This document shows, piece by piece, positions 25,669 through 35,307 of a stretch of 64,000 nt of DNA. Both the position numbers and the translations under genes were made by a program. The stretch is from Kordia zhangzhouensis (GTDB lineage Bacteria; Bacteroidota; Bacteroidia; Flavobacteriales; Flavobacteriaceae): contig NZ_LBMH01000005.1 of assembly GCF_001005305.1 (NCBI RefSeq), positions 62,001 to 126,000 on the forward strand, given 5' to 3'. Within the stretch, counting starts at the first letter, position 1, and each line of letters begins with the position of its first letter. The notes below the pieces were generated by a model. The model made no database searches. It was given only the letters and a program-made list of their open reading frames with translations, and had not been told where the DNA came from.

Positions 25669-26622
25669 TTAAAATAAACTCGTAATAATCTTTTCAATCG
25701 TGATGCCTTCTGCTTCGGCTTTGTAATTTCTAATGACTCTGTGTGATAAGATTCCGATAGCAACCGCTTGCACATCTTCAATGTCTGGAGAAAACTTCCC
25801 ATTGATTGCCGCATGCGCTTTTGCCGCTAAAATGAGGTTTTGTGAAGCTCTTGGTCCTGCTCCCCAATCTACATATTGTTTTACAACATCAGTTGCTGCA
25901 CTTTCTTTAGGACGTGTTTTCGATACCAAACGAACTGCATATTCAATTACATTATCCGCCACAGGAATTTTACGAATGAGTTTTTGAATTGTAATGATTT
26001 CTTGCGCGCTGAATAGTGCTTTTACAGAAGCTTCTACATCAGTAGTCGTGGCTTTTACTACTTGTACTTCTTCGTCAAACGTTGGATATGTTAAGTGAAT
26101 GGCAAACATAAAACGGTCTAATTGCGCTTCTGGTAACGGATACGTGCCTTCTTGCTCAATTGGGTTTTGCGTTGCTAATACAAAGTATGGTAAGTCTAGT
26201 TTGTAATGATGTCCAGCAACAGTTACCGCACGTTCTTGCATGGCCTCTAGTAAAGCTGCCTGCGTTTTTGGTGGTGTACGATTGATTTCATCTGCCAAAA
26301 TAATATTAGCAAAGATAGGTCCTTTGATGAACTTGAAATTGCGCGATTCATCTAAAATTTCACTTCCTAGAATATCACTAGGCATTAAATCTGGTGTAAA
26401 CTGAATACGTTTAAAGTCTAGTCCTAAGGTTGTTGCAATAGTATTTACCATTAATGTTTTTGCTAATCCTGGAACACCAATTAAAAGAGCATGACCTCCT
26501 GAAAATATAGAGAGTAATATTTGGTCTATTACTGTTTCTTGCCCTACAATTATTTTGGAGATTTCGTTTTTGAGTTCCTTGTGTTTCATTACAAGGTTTT
26601 CAATAGCAGCAACATCAGACAT
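25669..26622 (-). CDS. MoxR-family AAA+ ATPase
   Basis: This 317-residue MoxR ATPase has Walker A GVPGLAKT at 49-56, Walker B IILADEINRTPPK near 108, sensor 1 FVLATQNPIEQEGTYPLPEA near 147-166, and LDRFMF after that. MoxR proteins act as chaperone-like ATPases, often with VWA-domain partners in metal insertion or envelope stress. No VWA or DUF58 gene follows here, since the operon ends. It begins 10 bases after the SurA-like gene. Confidence 0.93.
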   Translation of the reverse strand: MSDVAAIENLVMKHKELKNEISKIIVGQETVIDQILLSIFSGGHALLIGVPGLAKTLMVNTIATTLGLDFKRIQFTPDLMPSDILGSEILDESRNFKFIKGPIFANIILADEINRTPPKTQAALLEAMQERAVTVAGHHYKLDLPYFVLATQNPIEQEGTYPLPEAQLDRFMFAIHLTYPTFDEEVQVVKATTTDVEASVKALFSAQEIITIQKLIRKIPVADNVIEYAVRLVSKTRPKESAATDVVKQYVDWGAGPRASQNLILAAKAHAAINGKFSPDIEDVQAVAIGILSHRVIRNYKAEAEGITIEKIITSLF

Positions 26623-26631
26623 AGGAAATCT

Positions 26632-28053
26632 TTATTTTTTTAGCCAGTTATTTTGGAATTCGCAATCGCGATTTCCTGAGTTTACATTAATGTATGTATC
26701 TTTTATTTTTTGAGTAATCCATTTTTCTACTTCTTTTAACTGCTTTTCTTTTAGTGCCAAGCTTTTAATTTTGATGTAGTCTTTGGAATAATCCGCCACA
26801 TGTTCATCATAACGATTTGTTACTTTGAGTAGCTTGAATCGTTTTTGTCCTGTGCGAGTTTCATCCAATAACGGAATAGAAACCTCATCTCCTTTAAGTG
26901 GCTCAATTTGTGCATACTGCTCCGGATCCATTTTTGTCAATTCAAAATGCGTATCGAATGTTGCAGGATTGATTAGTTTTCCTCCATTGTTTCGTGTTTC
27001 TTTGTCGTCAGAGAAAGAACGCGCCGCTTCTTCAAATGTAAGTTCTCCCGCTACAATTCGTTGGCGCAGCGTATCGATTTCCTTACGAGCTGCTTCTAAA
27101 CGATCATTTGTAATTTCTGGAATTAGTAAAATATGACGTACATCTCTTTCTTGTCCACGAACTTTGTCTACCATCACGATGTGCCATCCAAAATCAGTCT
27201 CAAACGGATCAGAGATTTCGCCTTGTTGCAAAGAGAAAGCCATATCTTTAAATTCTTTTGCCAAAGGCATCCTTTTATTGATTGGCATCAATCCTCCTTG
27301 TCGTCCAGACGCTCTATCTTTTGAATATAAAATTGCTTTCGTTCCAAAACTAGAACCAGCTTCAACATCAGCTTTAATTTCTTTTAATTTATTGACTACC
27401 TTATCAACTGCTTCTTGAGAAGGTTCTGGTGCTATAATAATTTGCGATACTTCCAACTCTACACCAATTACTGGACGTTGATCTTCAGGAATTTTTTCAA
27501 AAAACTGACGCACTTCTTCTGGTGTAATTTCTACATCTTCCACAACTCTAGACTGCATACGCTGTGTTAAGATATTTATTTTAGTAATTTCTGTTAAACG
27601 TTCACGTAAGGTAGCCTCATCTTCCATTGCATAGAATTTCAGTAGCTCTTCCATACCTCCTGTTTGTTGTTTAAAATATTCAATGTTTTGATTTACACGA
27701 TCTTGTACTTCTCCTGGAGATACCTCAATACTATCCTGAATAGCTTGGTGTGCATATAATTTATCTTCCATGAGTTTTCCTAGAAGTTTACAACGTGTCA
27801 ATCCTTCAATAGAAAGACCTTGTTGTCGTAAGTCTAAGAATGTCTTATCAACATCTGATTCTAAAATGATAAAATCACCAACTACTGCTGCTACTCCATC
27901 AATTTTGATGCGTTGAGAAGTTGGTTGAGTAGAATCTTTTACTTGCGTTTTCACTTCCTCCATGGTAGTTGTTACCATTGATTCATCTGCCATTTCTTGC
28001 GCTTGCATTCCCAATGTAACAAGCAGCACAAGTACATAAATACTTAGCTTCAT
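26632..28053 (-). CDS. surA: SurA-like periplasmic peptidyl-prolyl isomerase
   Basis: I start this gene at the ATG at 28053 (MKLSIYVLVLLVTLGMQAQ), which gives a clean signal peptide; the longer frame overlaps the previous gene. The product has 473 residues with a SurA_N-like region (about 45-165), then parvulin domains. Motifs include YSKDRASGRQGGLMPINKRM and DPFETDFGWHIVMVDKVRGQ in the first, and ARSFSDDKETRNNGGKL in the second. SurA chaperones outer-membrane proteins across the periplasm. It is the third PPIase in a row. Confidence 0.9.
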   Translation of the reverse strand: MKLSIYVLVLLVTLGMQAQEMADESMVTTTMEEVKTQVKDSTQPTSQRIKIDGVAAVVGDFIILESDVDKTFLDLRQQGLSIEGLTRCKLLGKLMEDKLYAHQAIQDSIEVSPGEVQDRVNQNIEYFKQQTGGMEELLKFYAMEDEATLRERLTEITKINILTQRMQSRVVEDVEITPEEVRQFFEKIPEDQRPVIGVELEVSQIIIAPEPSQEAVDKVVNKLKEIKADVEAGSSFGTKAILYSKDRASGRQGGLMPINKRMPLAKEFKDMAFSLQQGEISDPFETDFGWHIVMVDKVRGQERDVRHILLIPEITNDRLEAARKEIDTLRQRIVAGELTFEEAARSFSDDKETRNNGGKLINPATFDTHFELTKMDPEQYAQIEPLKGDEVSIPLLDETRTGQKRFKLLKVTNRYDEHVADYSKDYIKIKSLALKEKQLKEVEKWITQKIKDTYINVNSGNRDCEFQNNWLKK

Positions 28054-28057
28054 TGTA

Positions 28058-28906
28058 TTATTTATATATTTCAAACTGTTTTTGCTTAATTGCATCTTTT
28101 GTGATGTCTTTTTCTAATTTTCTGATATATTCTAACTTTCGTTTGTTGAGAATAATCTGCCGTACTGTAGGACGTACATATGCAAGTGGTGCAATATCAT
28201 TTCTACCTACTTTATCCTCAATTTGCACCAAATATACTTCTAATGAATCTTCTATTTGAGAAAATTGTGATTTTTTTAAGTATTTCTCTTTGTTTTCGCT
28301 GGTAATGACTGGAATTTTATTGAACACTTGAGTTTCTTTTACCCATATTGAATCATTTAATGAGTAGTTTTTAAATTGAATCGCTAGGGAATCTAATGCT
28401 GTTTTATCTTCAGTATTGAAACGCTTAAAGTGTTCTGTAATATTTTTGATATTTGAGTTGTCTTTACCTATATTGATATAACGCAATTTTAATAACTCTT
28501 CATTTAGTTTGAAGTTTTCTTTGTTTGCCTCATAAAACGCTTTTTCATCTGCGGCAGTGACAGTTGTATCAATATTTTTTTTAACAATCGCTTCTTTATA
28601 CGCTTCAATGTATAAATCGCGGCGGTATTCTTCTACCAATTCTTCGAAAGCATCTTGCTTTTCTGGAGGTAAATTGATTTTTGCACCTTGAATGAATAGT
28701 TCTTGGCTTGCCCAACGATTGATATAGTTATTTACAACAACTGCGCTATCTTCTGGCGACATATTATCTGAAAGAAATGGTTCTAAATCGCTTTTATACA
28801 AATAACTTTCTCCCACTCTAGCAATTGCTTCCCCCGTATTTGAAGGTTGAAAGTATTCGCACGAAACACATAAGAATACAGCAAGTATGATACTTATTTT
28901 TTTCAA
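28058..28906 (-). CDS. PPIase-like lipoprotein (SurA N-domain type)
   Basis: This 282-residue lipoprotein (MKKISIILAVFLCVSCEYF, Cys16) lies between two parvulin-type PPIases, starting 7 bases after the first and ending 4 bases before SurA. Its helical layout (ARVGESYLYKSDLEPFLSD, NRWASQELFIQGA, FYEANKENFKLNEE) resembles the chaperone domain of SurA or PpiD-like proteins, but no complete parvulin domain with its HI..H pattern is visible. It may be a chaperone lacking isomerase activity. Confidence 0.75.
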   Translation of the reverse strand: MKKISIILAVFLCVSCEYFQPSNTGEAIARVGESYLYKSDLEPFLSDNMSPEDSAVVVNNYINRWASQELFIQGAKINLPPEKQDAFEELVEEYRRDLYIEAYKEAIVKKNIDTTVTAADEKAFYEANKENFKLNEELLKLRYINIGKDNSNIKNITEHFKRFNTEDKTALDSLAIQFKNYSLNDSIWVKETQVFNKIPVITSENKEKYLKKSQFSQIEDSLEVYLVQIEDKVGRNDIAPLAYVRPTVRQIILNKRKLEYIRKLEKDITKDAIKQKQFEIYK

Positions 28907-28913
28907 TTTGACT

Positions 28914-30899
28914 TTACTTAACTAATTTTTCTAGTTTGCGATATGTTTTTTTATTTATCTTGATTTTATAGTTTTTCTTTAAGTTTTTTATCCATTCCTT
29001 TTCAAGATAAACCTGATAGTCGCTGATTACTTTCCCTTTTACTTCAGAAAGTTCCTTGTAACTTGCAGGAATGATGTTATTCACTTTAACAATCGTTAAA
29101 CCATCTTGACCGTCTTTAAATATACTAGAAATCCCCATGTTGAATTGAAAATCTTCTGGAAGATTTCTATGCCCTTCTTCATAAACTCCTGGAGAAAAGA
29201 TAACATTGACTTGCCCATTTTTATTTACTTCTTTCTTGATTTCGTCTAATGATTTCCCTTCTTTTAATAATTGTTGCACTTTTTTTGCAGCAGTCTCTTG
29301 CGTACAAGACGCAATCACAGCTTCAACTCGCTTGTTCCACTTATAATCTTCTTTATGTGCATTAAAGAATTTTTCTAAGCCAATCGTATCCGTTTTTGCT
29401 TTATTCCATATTTGATCTTCCATCAAATCAAATAGTAAAAGTCCGTCACGATATTCACCATAAATAGCTGCAAATTCTTCGTTTACGTTTTCCAAATCGT
29501 TTTCATAAAATGCTAATAATCGAGCATCCATAAATTCTTTGTAGTGATGATTGATAAAGCTTTTTGCATCAGGATTTTTAGCTGTCATTCGACCACTTAG
29601 CTTTAACAGGTATGTTATAAATTCGTCATAATTGATCGCCGTATCCTTAACCGAAAATGCTGTTTTTTGTAAAAAAGACGTATCCGAAGGTTTTTGCCAA
29701 TTTCTTGTAAAAAAAGAGGGGTCAGAAGCTAATTGGTAAAAATCACTTCTAGCGGTTACTCCTTCATTTATTGTATAGAGTTTTTTTATTTTTTTAAGTA
29801 TGGATGAATTGATAACATTTGAACGTTTATCATTTTTAATTTTTCGTTCTAGCACTGGTTTTTCTTCCTCATAACTTTTCATCGGATGTTTAGAAACCAA
29901 CTGAACAATATGCCATCCAAATTCAGACTTAAACGGTTTAGAGATTTCATTAGGCTCTTTAAGCGAAAAAGCTATATCTTCAAACACTTTAGAACGCAAA
30001 CGTCCTCGCCCAAATTTTGGCAAACGCCCATTATTAACTCCTGAACTTCTATCTTCAGAGAAGCGTTTGGCCAATGTTCCAAAATCGCTTCCGTTTTGAA
30101 TTTGACTATATATATCTTTGATTTTTTGCTCAGGATTTTCTGAGTTTTCTTCTTCTTTTTTGTCTAATAACAAAATATGTGCTACTGTAACTTCGCCTAC
30201 ATTTTCACGAACATCTTCTACTTTAATTAAATGATATCCAAATTGTGTACGCACTGGCATAGAAACATCACCGATTTTGGTATTGAAAGCTGCAGATTCG
30301 AAAGGATATACCATTCTAAAGGCCGAAAAATATCCAAGATTTCCTTTATTTCCTGACATTCGTGTATTGCCTTTAGCCGAAGGATCATCAGAATAGCTTA
30401 CAGCCAATTCTCCAAAATCACCTCCATTTACAACCTTTTTACGAATGTCCATTATTTTTTCATAGGCTGCTATGGTATCTTTTGGAGCCGCATCCAAAGT
30501 GACTTTTATCAATATGTGACTTGCTTTTACCTCTTTTTGCATACGGTTGTATGCTTCTTTCACTAATTTTTCTGTAGCATTATCATCTGTTAAGTAATTA
30601 TGTGCTAATTGTTTTCTGTAGCCCGCCAACTCCTTTTTGTAAGCGTCTTTTTCATCTAGTTGAAGATTTCTAGCTTCTTTTAGCTTTAATTTATATTCAA
30701 CAAACAGATCAAAGTATTCTTCAATCTCTTTTTGATCTTTTTCATCAATAATGTCTAGATTTTTTTTGTACACACGAGAAAACTCAGACACATAGGTTGG
30801 CTCATCTTCTATTGTAAATAATACTTTATCTTTTTTAGATTGAGCAAAACAAGTCAATGTGCTTACTAATAAAATGAGAAATTGAATGCTATTTTTCAT
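28914..30899 (-). CDS. periplasmic PPIase with two parvulin domains
   Basis: This 661-residue protein has a signal peptide (MKNSIQFLILLVSTLTCFAQ), an N-terminal helical region, and two consecutive PpiC-type parvulin domains at about 120-230 and 235-345. The first has ASHILIKVTL, AVSYSDDPSAKGN and MPVRTQFGYHLIKVEDVREN; the second has VAHILLLDKKE, FGTLAKRFSEDRSSGVNNG and PFKSEFGWHIVQLVSKHPM. The last 300 residues are helical and of unknown fold. It is the first gene of a three-PPIase plus moxR operon and probably assists outer-membrane protein folding. Confidence 0.9.
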   Translation of the reverse strand: MKNSIQFLILLVSTLTCFAQSKKDKVLFTIEDEPTYVSEFSRVYKKNLDIIDEKDQKEIEEYFDLFVEYKLKLKEARNLQLDEKDAYKKELAGYRKQLAHNYLTDDNATEKLVKEAYNRMQKEVKASHILIKVTLDAAPKDTIAAYEKIMDIRKKVVNGGDFGELAVSYSDDPSAKGNTRMSGNKGNLGYFSAFRMVYPFESAAFNTKIGDVSMPVRTQFGYHLIKVEDVRENVGEVTVAHILLLDKKEEENSENPEQKIKDIYSQIQNGSDFGTLAKRFSEDRSSGVNNGRLPKFGRGRLRSKVFEDIAFSLKEPNEISKPFKSEFGWHIVQLVSKHPMKSYEEEKPVLERKIKNDKRSNVINSSILKKIKKLYTINEGVTARSDFYQLASDPSFFTRNWQKPSDTSFLQKTAFSVKDTAINYDEFITYLLKLSGRMTAKNPDAKSFINHHYKEFMDARLLAFYENDLENVNEEFAAIYGEYRDGLLLFDLMEDQIWNKAKTDTIGLEKFFNAHKEDYKWNKRVEAVIASCTQETAAKKVQQLLKEGKSLDEIKKEVNKNGQVNVIFSPGVYEEGHRNLPEDFQFNMGISSIFKDGQDGLTIVKVNNIIPASYKELSEVKGKVISDYQVYLEKEWIKNLKKNYKIKINKKTYRKLEKLVK

Positions 30900-31142
30900 T
30901 GATCATTTTTTTTTTTATGCTTTTGAATAAAAGTTTATCAATATTGTTGTTATCAACTCTATTTTTTGAGATAACTTTTTTTAATCTCTTTTTTTTGAGA
31001 TTCACAAAAATAAGAATTCATCAATATTTCACAACTTATAACGAAGTTGATTATTGTATGTTAATGAATTTTTGGCTTGATTGTTGGTATTTTATACTTA
31101 ATAAAGAATTGTATAAAAAATAAGTGTAACCTTTGTAAACCC

Positions 31143-31499
31143 ATGCAGATGAAACAAATGTACTTTTTTTTGTTGCTATTGTGTACTTCTACAGGAATGA
31201 TTGCTTCCTCAAGGATAAATCATCAAATGGATGCAATTCAATACTCTTTAGAAACTTATTTTCAAGAGAAAAACACTCTAAAAGTGAGTTATACAAATGA
31301 GCAATTAATCGTTATAGGGCAAAAAAATAAAGCCACTATTGAAATTTATAATTTGTTAGGAAAACAAGTAGTCAATCTAACAAATGTGACTATTAATGGT
31401 TCTTTTTCTAAATATATTTCGCTGCCGAAAAATAATATTTATATCGTAAAAATTTCTACGAAAGCATTGACAAAGGCATTTAAAATTGTTGCTAAATAG
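31143..31499 (+). CDS. small secreted protein, mainly a T9SS-like C-terminal domain
   Basis: I start at the ATG at 31143 (MQMKQMYFFLLLLC; 31149 is an equal alternative), giving a signal peptide. The remaining ~95 residues are almost entirely one domain resembling a T9SS sorting domain: ATIEIYNLLGKQVVNLTNVT, then SLPKNNIYIVKISTKALTKA and the final FKIVAK. The usual cargo part is missing, leaving only about 35 residues after the signal peptide. It may be a remnant, or a free sorting-like domain with its own role. The start is not certain. Confidence 0.6.
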   Translation: MQMKQMYFFLLLLCTSTGMIASSRINHQMDAIQYSLETYFQEKNTLKVSYTNEQLIVIGQKNKATIEIYNLLGKQVVNLTNVTINGSFSKYISLPKNNIYIVKISTKALTKAFKIVAK

Positions 31500-31534
31500 C
31501 AAAAGTTATATTTTTGCTCAAATTTTATCATATC

Positions 31535-31768
31535 ATGTCCAAAGTTAAGCTCATTTGGGACTTTAGAGGTCCTGCAGCACAACGCACAGCAGCTCATCAT
31601 TGTATCCATTTGAAAGAGTTTATAACCATTGAACAAATTCATGGAGAATCGATTTCTGTAGAAGAATTATCTGAAATGCATGTGTGCGCAACAATGATTA
31701 TTCATGAAGAAGATGTTACTTTTATGCGTGAAAAACTGAAGCCGCATCGCGGACAACGTGTCATATAA
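31535..31768 (+). CDS. small conserved unknown protein
   Basis: I start at ATG 31535 (MSKVKLIWDFRGPAAQRTAA), which gives 77 residues; the longer frame uses an upstream codon without support. The protein is His-rich at HHCIHLKEF, contains MHVCATMIIHEED, and has no signal peptide. Such short proteins are found beside ompH/guaB in Flavobacteriaceae in my recollection, but no function is known to me. It lies 94 bases before ompH. Confidence 0.6.
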   Translation: MSKVKLIWDFRGPAAQRTAAHHCIHLKEFITIEQIHGESISVEELSEMHVCATMIIHEEDVTFMREKLKPHRGQRVI

Positions 31769-31861
31769 TTTTGTGATAAAAACTTTTTTTTGAGAAATTT
31801 CGTTTTTTGGTATGATGTTTTCATTACATTAGCCAACTTTTGAAAATAAAAAATTAATTCG

Positions 31862-32383
31862 ATGAAAATTAAACATTTACTTTACACACTCGCTATTGTA
31901 TGTTGTGCTTTTACAGCTTCTGCTCAATCAAAAGTAGGAACTGTAAACGTAAACGTTCTTGTGTCAAAATTGCCTGAAATTGCTGACGTTCAAAAAGGAA
32001 TGCAAGCATATGAAAAAGAATTGCAAGATGATTTAAAAGCAAAATTGGAAGCCTATGGAAAAGAAGTAGAAGCTGCGAACAAGGCTTTTAAAGATATGAC
32101 AGAGGATGACAAGAAGAAAAAACAGCAAGAAATCTATGAATTAGAAGCTGATATTCAAAAATTCAGACAAAATGCAGTGCAATTAGTTCAAATTAAACAA
32201 GACGAATTAATGCGTCCATTGTATCAAAAAGTAAGTAATGCTGTAGCTGAAGTTGCAAAACAAGAGCAATATACACAAGTATTTACACTTGATGGAAATG
32301 AGCTAGCCTATGTAAATCCTCAATATGACATTACACTTAAAGTTGCTACTAAGCTTGGATTGAACATAGAAACAAAAAAGTAA
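31862..32383 (+). CDS. OmpH/Skp-family periplasmic chaperone
   Basis: This 173-residue OmpH (Skp-like) protein has a signal peptide ending ASAQ near residue 22. It then has the family opening SKVGTVNVNVLVSKLPEI, followed by a long charged helical arm (about 55-120: KELQDDLKAKLEAYGKEVEA, DKKKKQQEIYELEADIQKF). The C-terminal KVSNAVAEVAKQEQYTQVF returns to the core. Skp trimers hold unfolded outer-membrane proteins, which suits the PPIase operon 1 kb away. A strong terminator follows. Confidence 0.92.
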   Translation: MKIKHLLYTLAIVCCAFTASAQSKVGTVNVNVLVSKLPEIADVQKGMQAYEKELQDDLKAKLEAYGKEVEAANKAFKDMTEDDKKKKQQEIYELEADIQKFRQNAVQLVQIKQDELMRPLYQKVSNAVAEVAKQEQYTQVFTLDGNELAYVNPQYDITLKVATKLGLNIETKK

Positions 32384-32408
32384 AAAAACTATATTTTAAG
32401 ATATAAAG

Positions 32409-32442
32409 GCCTTGTATTGATTGTCAATACAAGGCTTTTTTT
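32409..32442 (+). terminator. terminator after the OmpH gene
   Basis: GCCTTGTATTGA and TCAATACAAGGC form a perfect 12-bp stem with a 3-base loop, followed by seven T. Confidence 0.92.
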
Positions 32443-32559
32443 ATTGATCAACACAGTCACAAATTAAATAATTTGAGGTGTTTTTTTTATGCTTTTGAGG
32501 TTATAGTACTTCATTGGAAATAAGGCGTTTAATATCTTTAAATAAGAATCAAAACTTAA

Positions 32560-32754
32560 ATGATTATGAAAAAAAGAGAGTTACAACAATCGCTGAAATT
32601 GAAAAAAACAACTATTTCCACGCTTTCTGAGAAAGCTATCAAAGGAGGAACACTTTCAGACATTTACACAAGTCGCTTTGTTGACTTATGTTATGGTGTT
32701 CAAACAAGTTATCAAGGCGTTTGTGCAATTCAATGTGCTCCAACTGAGCCATAG
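32560..32754 (+). CDS. GG-leader peptide precursor (RiPP-like), singleton
   Basis: This is a 64-residue peptide with the leader MKKRELQQSLKLKKTTISTL ending in GG at about residues 29-30. The ~34-residue core starts TLSDIYTSRF and ends CAIQCAPTEP; three Cys lie in its second half. An ATG at 32566 (MKKRE) is an alternative start, better matching other leaders. The gene is bounded by terminators (32409 and 32769), so it stands alone. No modification enzyme, peptidase or transporter lies beside it. The core differs from the other precursors here. Confidence 0.65.
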   Translation: MIMKKRELQQSLKLKKTTISTLSEKAIKGGTLSDIYTSRFVDLCYGVQTSYQGVCAIQCAPTEP

Positions 32755-32768
32755 AAAATTGCGTAAAG

Positions 32769-32803
32769 AAAAAGGCTGTTGTATAAATTACAACAGCCTT
32801 TTT
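32769..32803. terminator. bidirectional terminator between the peptide gene and guaB
   Basis: AAAAAGGCTGTTGTA and TACAACAGCCTTTTT form a 15-bp stem with a 5-base loop, A and T runs on both flanks. It serves the peptide gene on the plus strand and guaB on the minus strand. Confidence 0.92.
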
Positions 32804-32827
32804 ATATTTAAAAAATCGCTGATTTTA

Positions 32828-34303
32828 TTATCTTCTTGAATAATTTGGCGCTTCTTTGGTAATAGCCACATCATGTGGATGACTTTCATTAATTCCACTT
32901 GCTGTAATGCGCACAAATTGTCCGTTTTCTTTAAGTGTTTCAATATCTTTTGCTCCACAGTATCCCATTCCTGCACGTAATCCGCCAATGAATTGATGAA
33001 TACTCTCATCTAAGTTTCCTTTGTAAGGAACACGACCTACAATCCCTTCTGGTACTAATTTTTTAATATCTGCCTCTACATCTTGGAAATAACGGTCTTT
33101 AGACCCTTGTTTCATAGCTTCTACAGAACCCATCCCGCGATACGTTTTGAATTTTCTTCCTTCATAAATAATGGTTTCTCCTGGAGATTCTTTAGTTCCT
33201 GCCAATAAAGAACCTAACATTACAGAATCGGCTCCGGCAGCAATTGCTTTTGGAATATCACCTGTATAACGAATTCCTCCATCAGCAATTACAGGAACTC
33301 CGCTTCCTTTGATTGCCGCTGCAACTTCCAATACTGCAGAAAATTGAGGAAATCCTACACCTGCTACAACTCTTGTTGTACAGATAGACCCAGGACCTAT
33401 TCCTACTTTTACAGCATCTGCTCCAGCTTCTACTAGGTATTTTGCCGCCGATCCAGTAGCAATGTTCCCTACAATTACTTCAAGAGTTGGGAATTTTGCT
33501 TTCACTGCTTTTAATACTTCCACAACACCTTTGGTATGTCCATGCGCTGTATCAATTACAACTGCATCTACACCAGCTTTTACTAATGCTTCTGCTCTAT
33601 CAACAGCGTCAAAGGTAACTCCTAATGCCGCAGCAACACGCAAACGCCCATACGAATCTTTATTTGCAATTGGTTTTTGTGTTACTTTTGTTATATCTCG
33701 AAATGTGATGAGCCCTTTCAGTTTATACTGATCGTTAACGATTAATAATTTTTCAATTTTATTTTTTTGTAAGATTGCTTCCGCATCTTTTAAAGATGTT
33801 CCTTCTGATGAAGTTACCAGATTTTTACTCGTCATTACTTCTACAATCGGACGCTGATTATTGTGCTCAAAACGTAAATCTCTATTGGTAACAATTCCTT
33901 TAAGCGTTCCATCTTCCGAAACTATTGGAATTCCTCCAATACTATGTTCTTGCATATTAGCTTTGGCATCAGCTACTGTTGCCGTAAGTGGTAATGTAAC
34001 TGGATCAATGATCATTCCGCTTTCAGCACGTTTTACTTTTCTAACTTTTTGCGCCTGACGCTCAATCGTCATGTTTTTATGCAATACACCTATTCCGCCT
34101 TCTCTTGCCATTGCAATTGCCATTGCAGATTCGGTAACCGTATCCATCGCTGCAGAGATGATTGGAACGTTTATTGTTATGTTTCTTGTAAATTTTGTTT
34201 GGATATTTACTTCTCTAGGAAGTACTTCAGAATACGCAGGCACTAAGAGGACATCGTCATACGTTAATCCTTCGCCTAAAATTTTGTTGTTGTGTGCTGT
34301 CAT
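32828..34303 (-). CDS. guaB: IMP dehydrogenase
   Basis: I start at ATG 34303 ([20 protein letters not shown]), giving 491 residues; the longer frame has an unlikely extension. IMP dehydrogenase oxidises IMP to XMP in guanine nucleotide synthesis. It has an N-terminal [11 protein letters not shown] strand, two CBS domains (about 95-215), and the active-site loop [15 protein letters not shown] with catalytic Cys near 306. The flap RYRGMGS-type segment appears as [11 protein letters not shown]. All parts of a full-length enzyme are present. Confidence 0.96.
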   Translation of the reverse strand: MTAHNNKILGEGLTYDDVLLVPAYSEVLPREVNIQTKFTRNITINVPIISAAMDTVTESAMAIAMAREGGIGVLHKNMTIERQAQKVRKVKRAESGMIIDPVTLPLTATVADAKANMQEHSIGGIPIVSEDGTLKGIVTNRDLRFEHNNQRPIVEVMTSKNLVTSSEGTSLKDAEAILQKNKIEKLLIVNDQYKLKGLITFRDITKVTQKPIANKDSYGRLRVAAALGVTFDAVDRAEALVKAGVDAVVIDTAHGHTKGVVEVLKAVKAKFPTLEVIVGNIATGSAAKYLVEAGADAVKVGIGPGSICTTRVVAGVGFPQFSAVLEVAAAIKGSGVPVIADGGIRYTGDIPKAIAAGADSVMLGSLLAGTKESPGETIIYEGRKFKTYRGMGSVEAMKQGSKDRYFQDVEADIKKLVPEGIVGRVPYKGNLDESIHQFIGGLRAGMGYCGAKDIETLKENGQFVRITASGINESHPHDVAITKEAPNYSRR

Positions 34304-34436
34304 GGTGCAATTAAAATATAATTGCATGCGAATATACTACTTTTTGTCCAATTAACAGTTAAAACAATTACAGATAACAATTTATTAATAATTATCCTTG
34401 TCTTAGTTGTTTTGAGAACTTATGCGCCTGTTATTT

Positions 34437-35300
34437 CTAGTGATAGTGATGAAAAATTTTAGAAGCTTCATTGAAGGAAGATTCAAAACTCATGGCTTGA
34501 ATTCCTGAATCGGCTTTTACAGCTGTAAAATAAGAAACCATCTTTTCGGTTGGCATGTTTCCTGTTAATTCGTCTTTTGCCATTGGACAACCTCCAAATC
34601 CTTGAATAGCTCCGTCAAAACGTCTACAACCCGCTTTGTACGCTGCATCAATTTTTTCATGCCATGAACTTGGAGTTGTGTGTAAATGTGCTCCAAACTC
34701 AATTGTTGGATATTTCGGAATTAAATTTGAGTACAAGTAATCAATTACTTCTGGTGTAGAAGTTCCTACAGTATCTGATAGTGATAGTATCCTTACTCCT
34801 AATTTGGAAAGTTTTTCTGTCCACTCTCCTACAATTTCAACATTCCAAGGATCTCCATAAGGATTTCCAAATCCCATTGATAAATAAGCTACAACTTCTT
34901 TGTGGGTTTTATCTGCAATGTTGAGGATTTCTTGTAATGTTTCTATGGATTGCGCAATCGTTTTATGTGTGTTGCGCATTTGAAAGTTTTCTGAGATAGA
35001 AAAAGGATACCCTAAGTATTGAATTTCGGGATGATTACTAGCATCTTGAGCTCCTCTAACATTCGCTACAATTGCTAATAATTTACTCTTTGTGTTTGAT
35101 AAATCCAATCGAGCCAATACATCTGCCGTATCTACCATTTGTGGTATTGCCTTTGGTGATACAAAGCTACCAAAATCAATAGTATCAAAGCCTACACGCA
35201 ATAATGATTGAATGTATTGTACCTTTTTTTCTGTAGGAATAAACATTTTGATGCCTTGCATGGCATCTCGAGGACATTCTATTAATTTAATGTTTTCCAT
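34437..35300 (-). CDS. hydroxymethylglutaryl-CoA lyase
   Basis: This is a 287-residue HMGL-like/DRE-TIM enzyme. HMG-CoA lyase splits HMG-CoA to acetyl-CoA and acetoacetate in leucine degradation. Family text includes IKLIECPRDAMQGIKMFIPT, GFDTIDFGSFVSPKAIPQM, LSDTVGTSTPEVIDYLYSNL, and the catalytic-loop GGCPMAKDELTGNMPTE. The HLHTT segment (AHLHTT) supplies metal-binding His. The opening CPRDAMQG replaces the usual CPREGLQG/ PRDGLQN. A -7-like box lies 8 bases upstream, so the mRNA could be nearly leaderless. Confidence 0.9.
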   Translation of the reverse strand: MENIKLIECPRDAMQGIKMFIPTEKKVQYIQSLLRVGFDTIDFGSFVSPKAIPQMVDTADVLARLDLSNTKSKLLAIVANVRGAQDASNHPEIQYLGYPFSISENFQMRNTHKTIAQSIETLQEILNIADKTHKEVVAYLSMGFGNPYGDPWNVEIVGEWTEKLSKLGVRILSLSDTVGTSTPEVIDYLYSNLIPKYPTIEFGAHLHTTPSSWHEKIDAAYKAGCRRFDGAIQGFGGCPMAKDELTGNMPTEKMVSYFTAVKADSGIQAMSFESSFNEASKIFHHYH

Positions 35301-35307
35301 AGACTGC

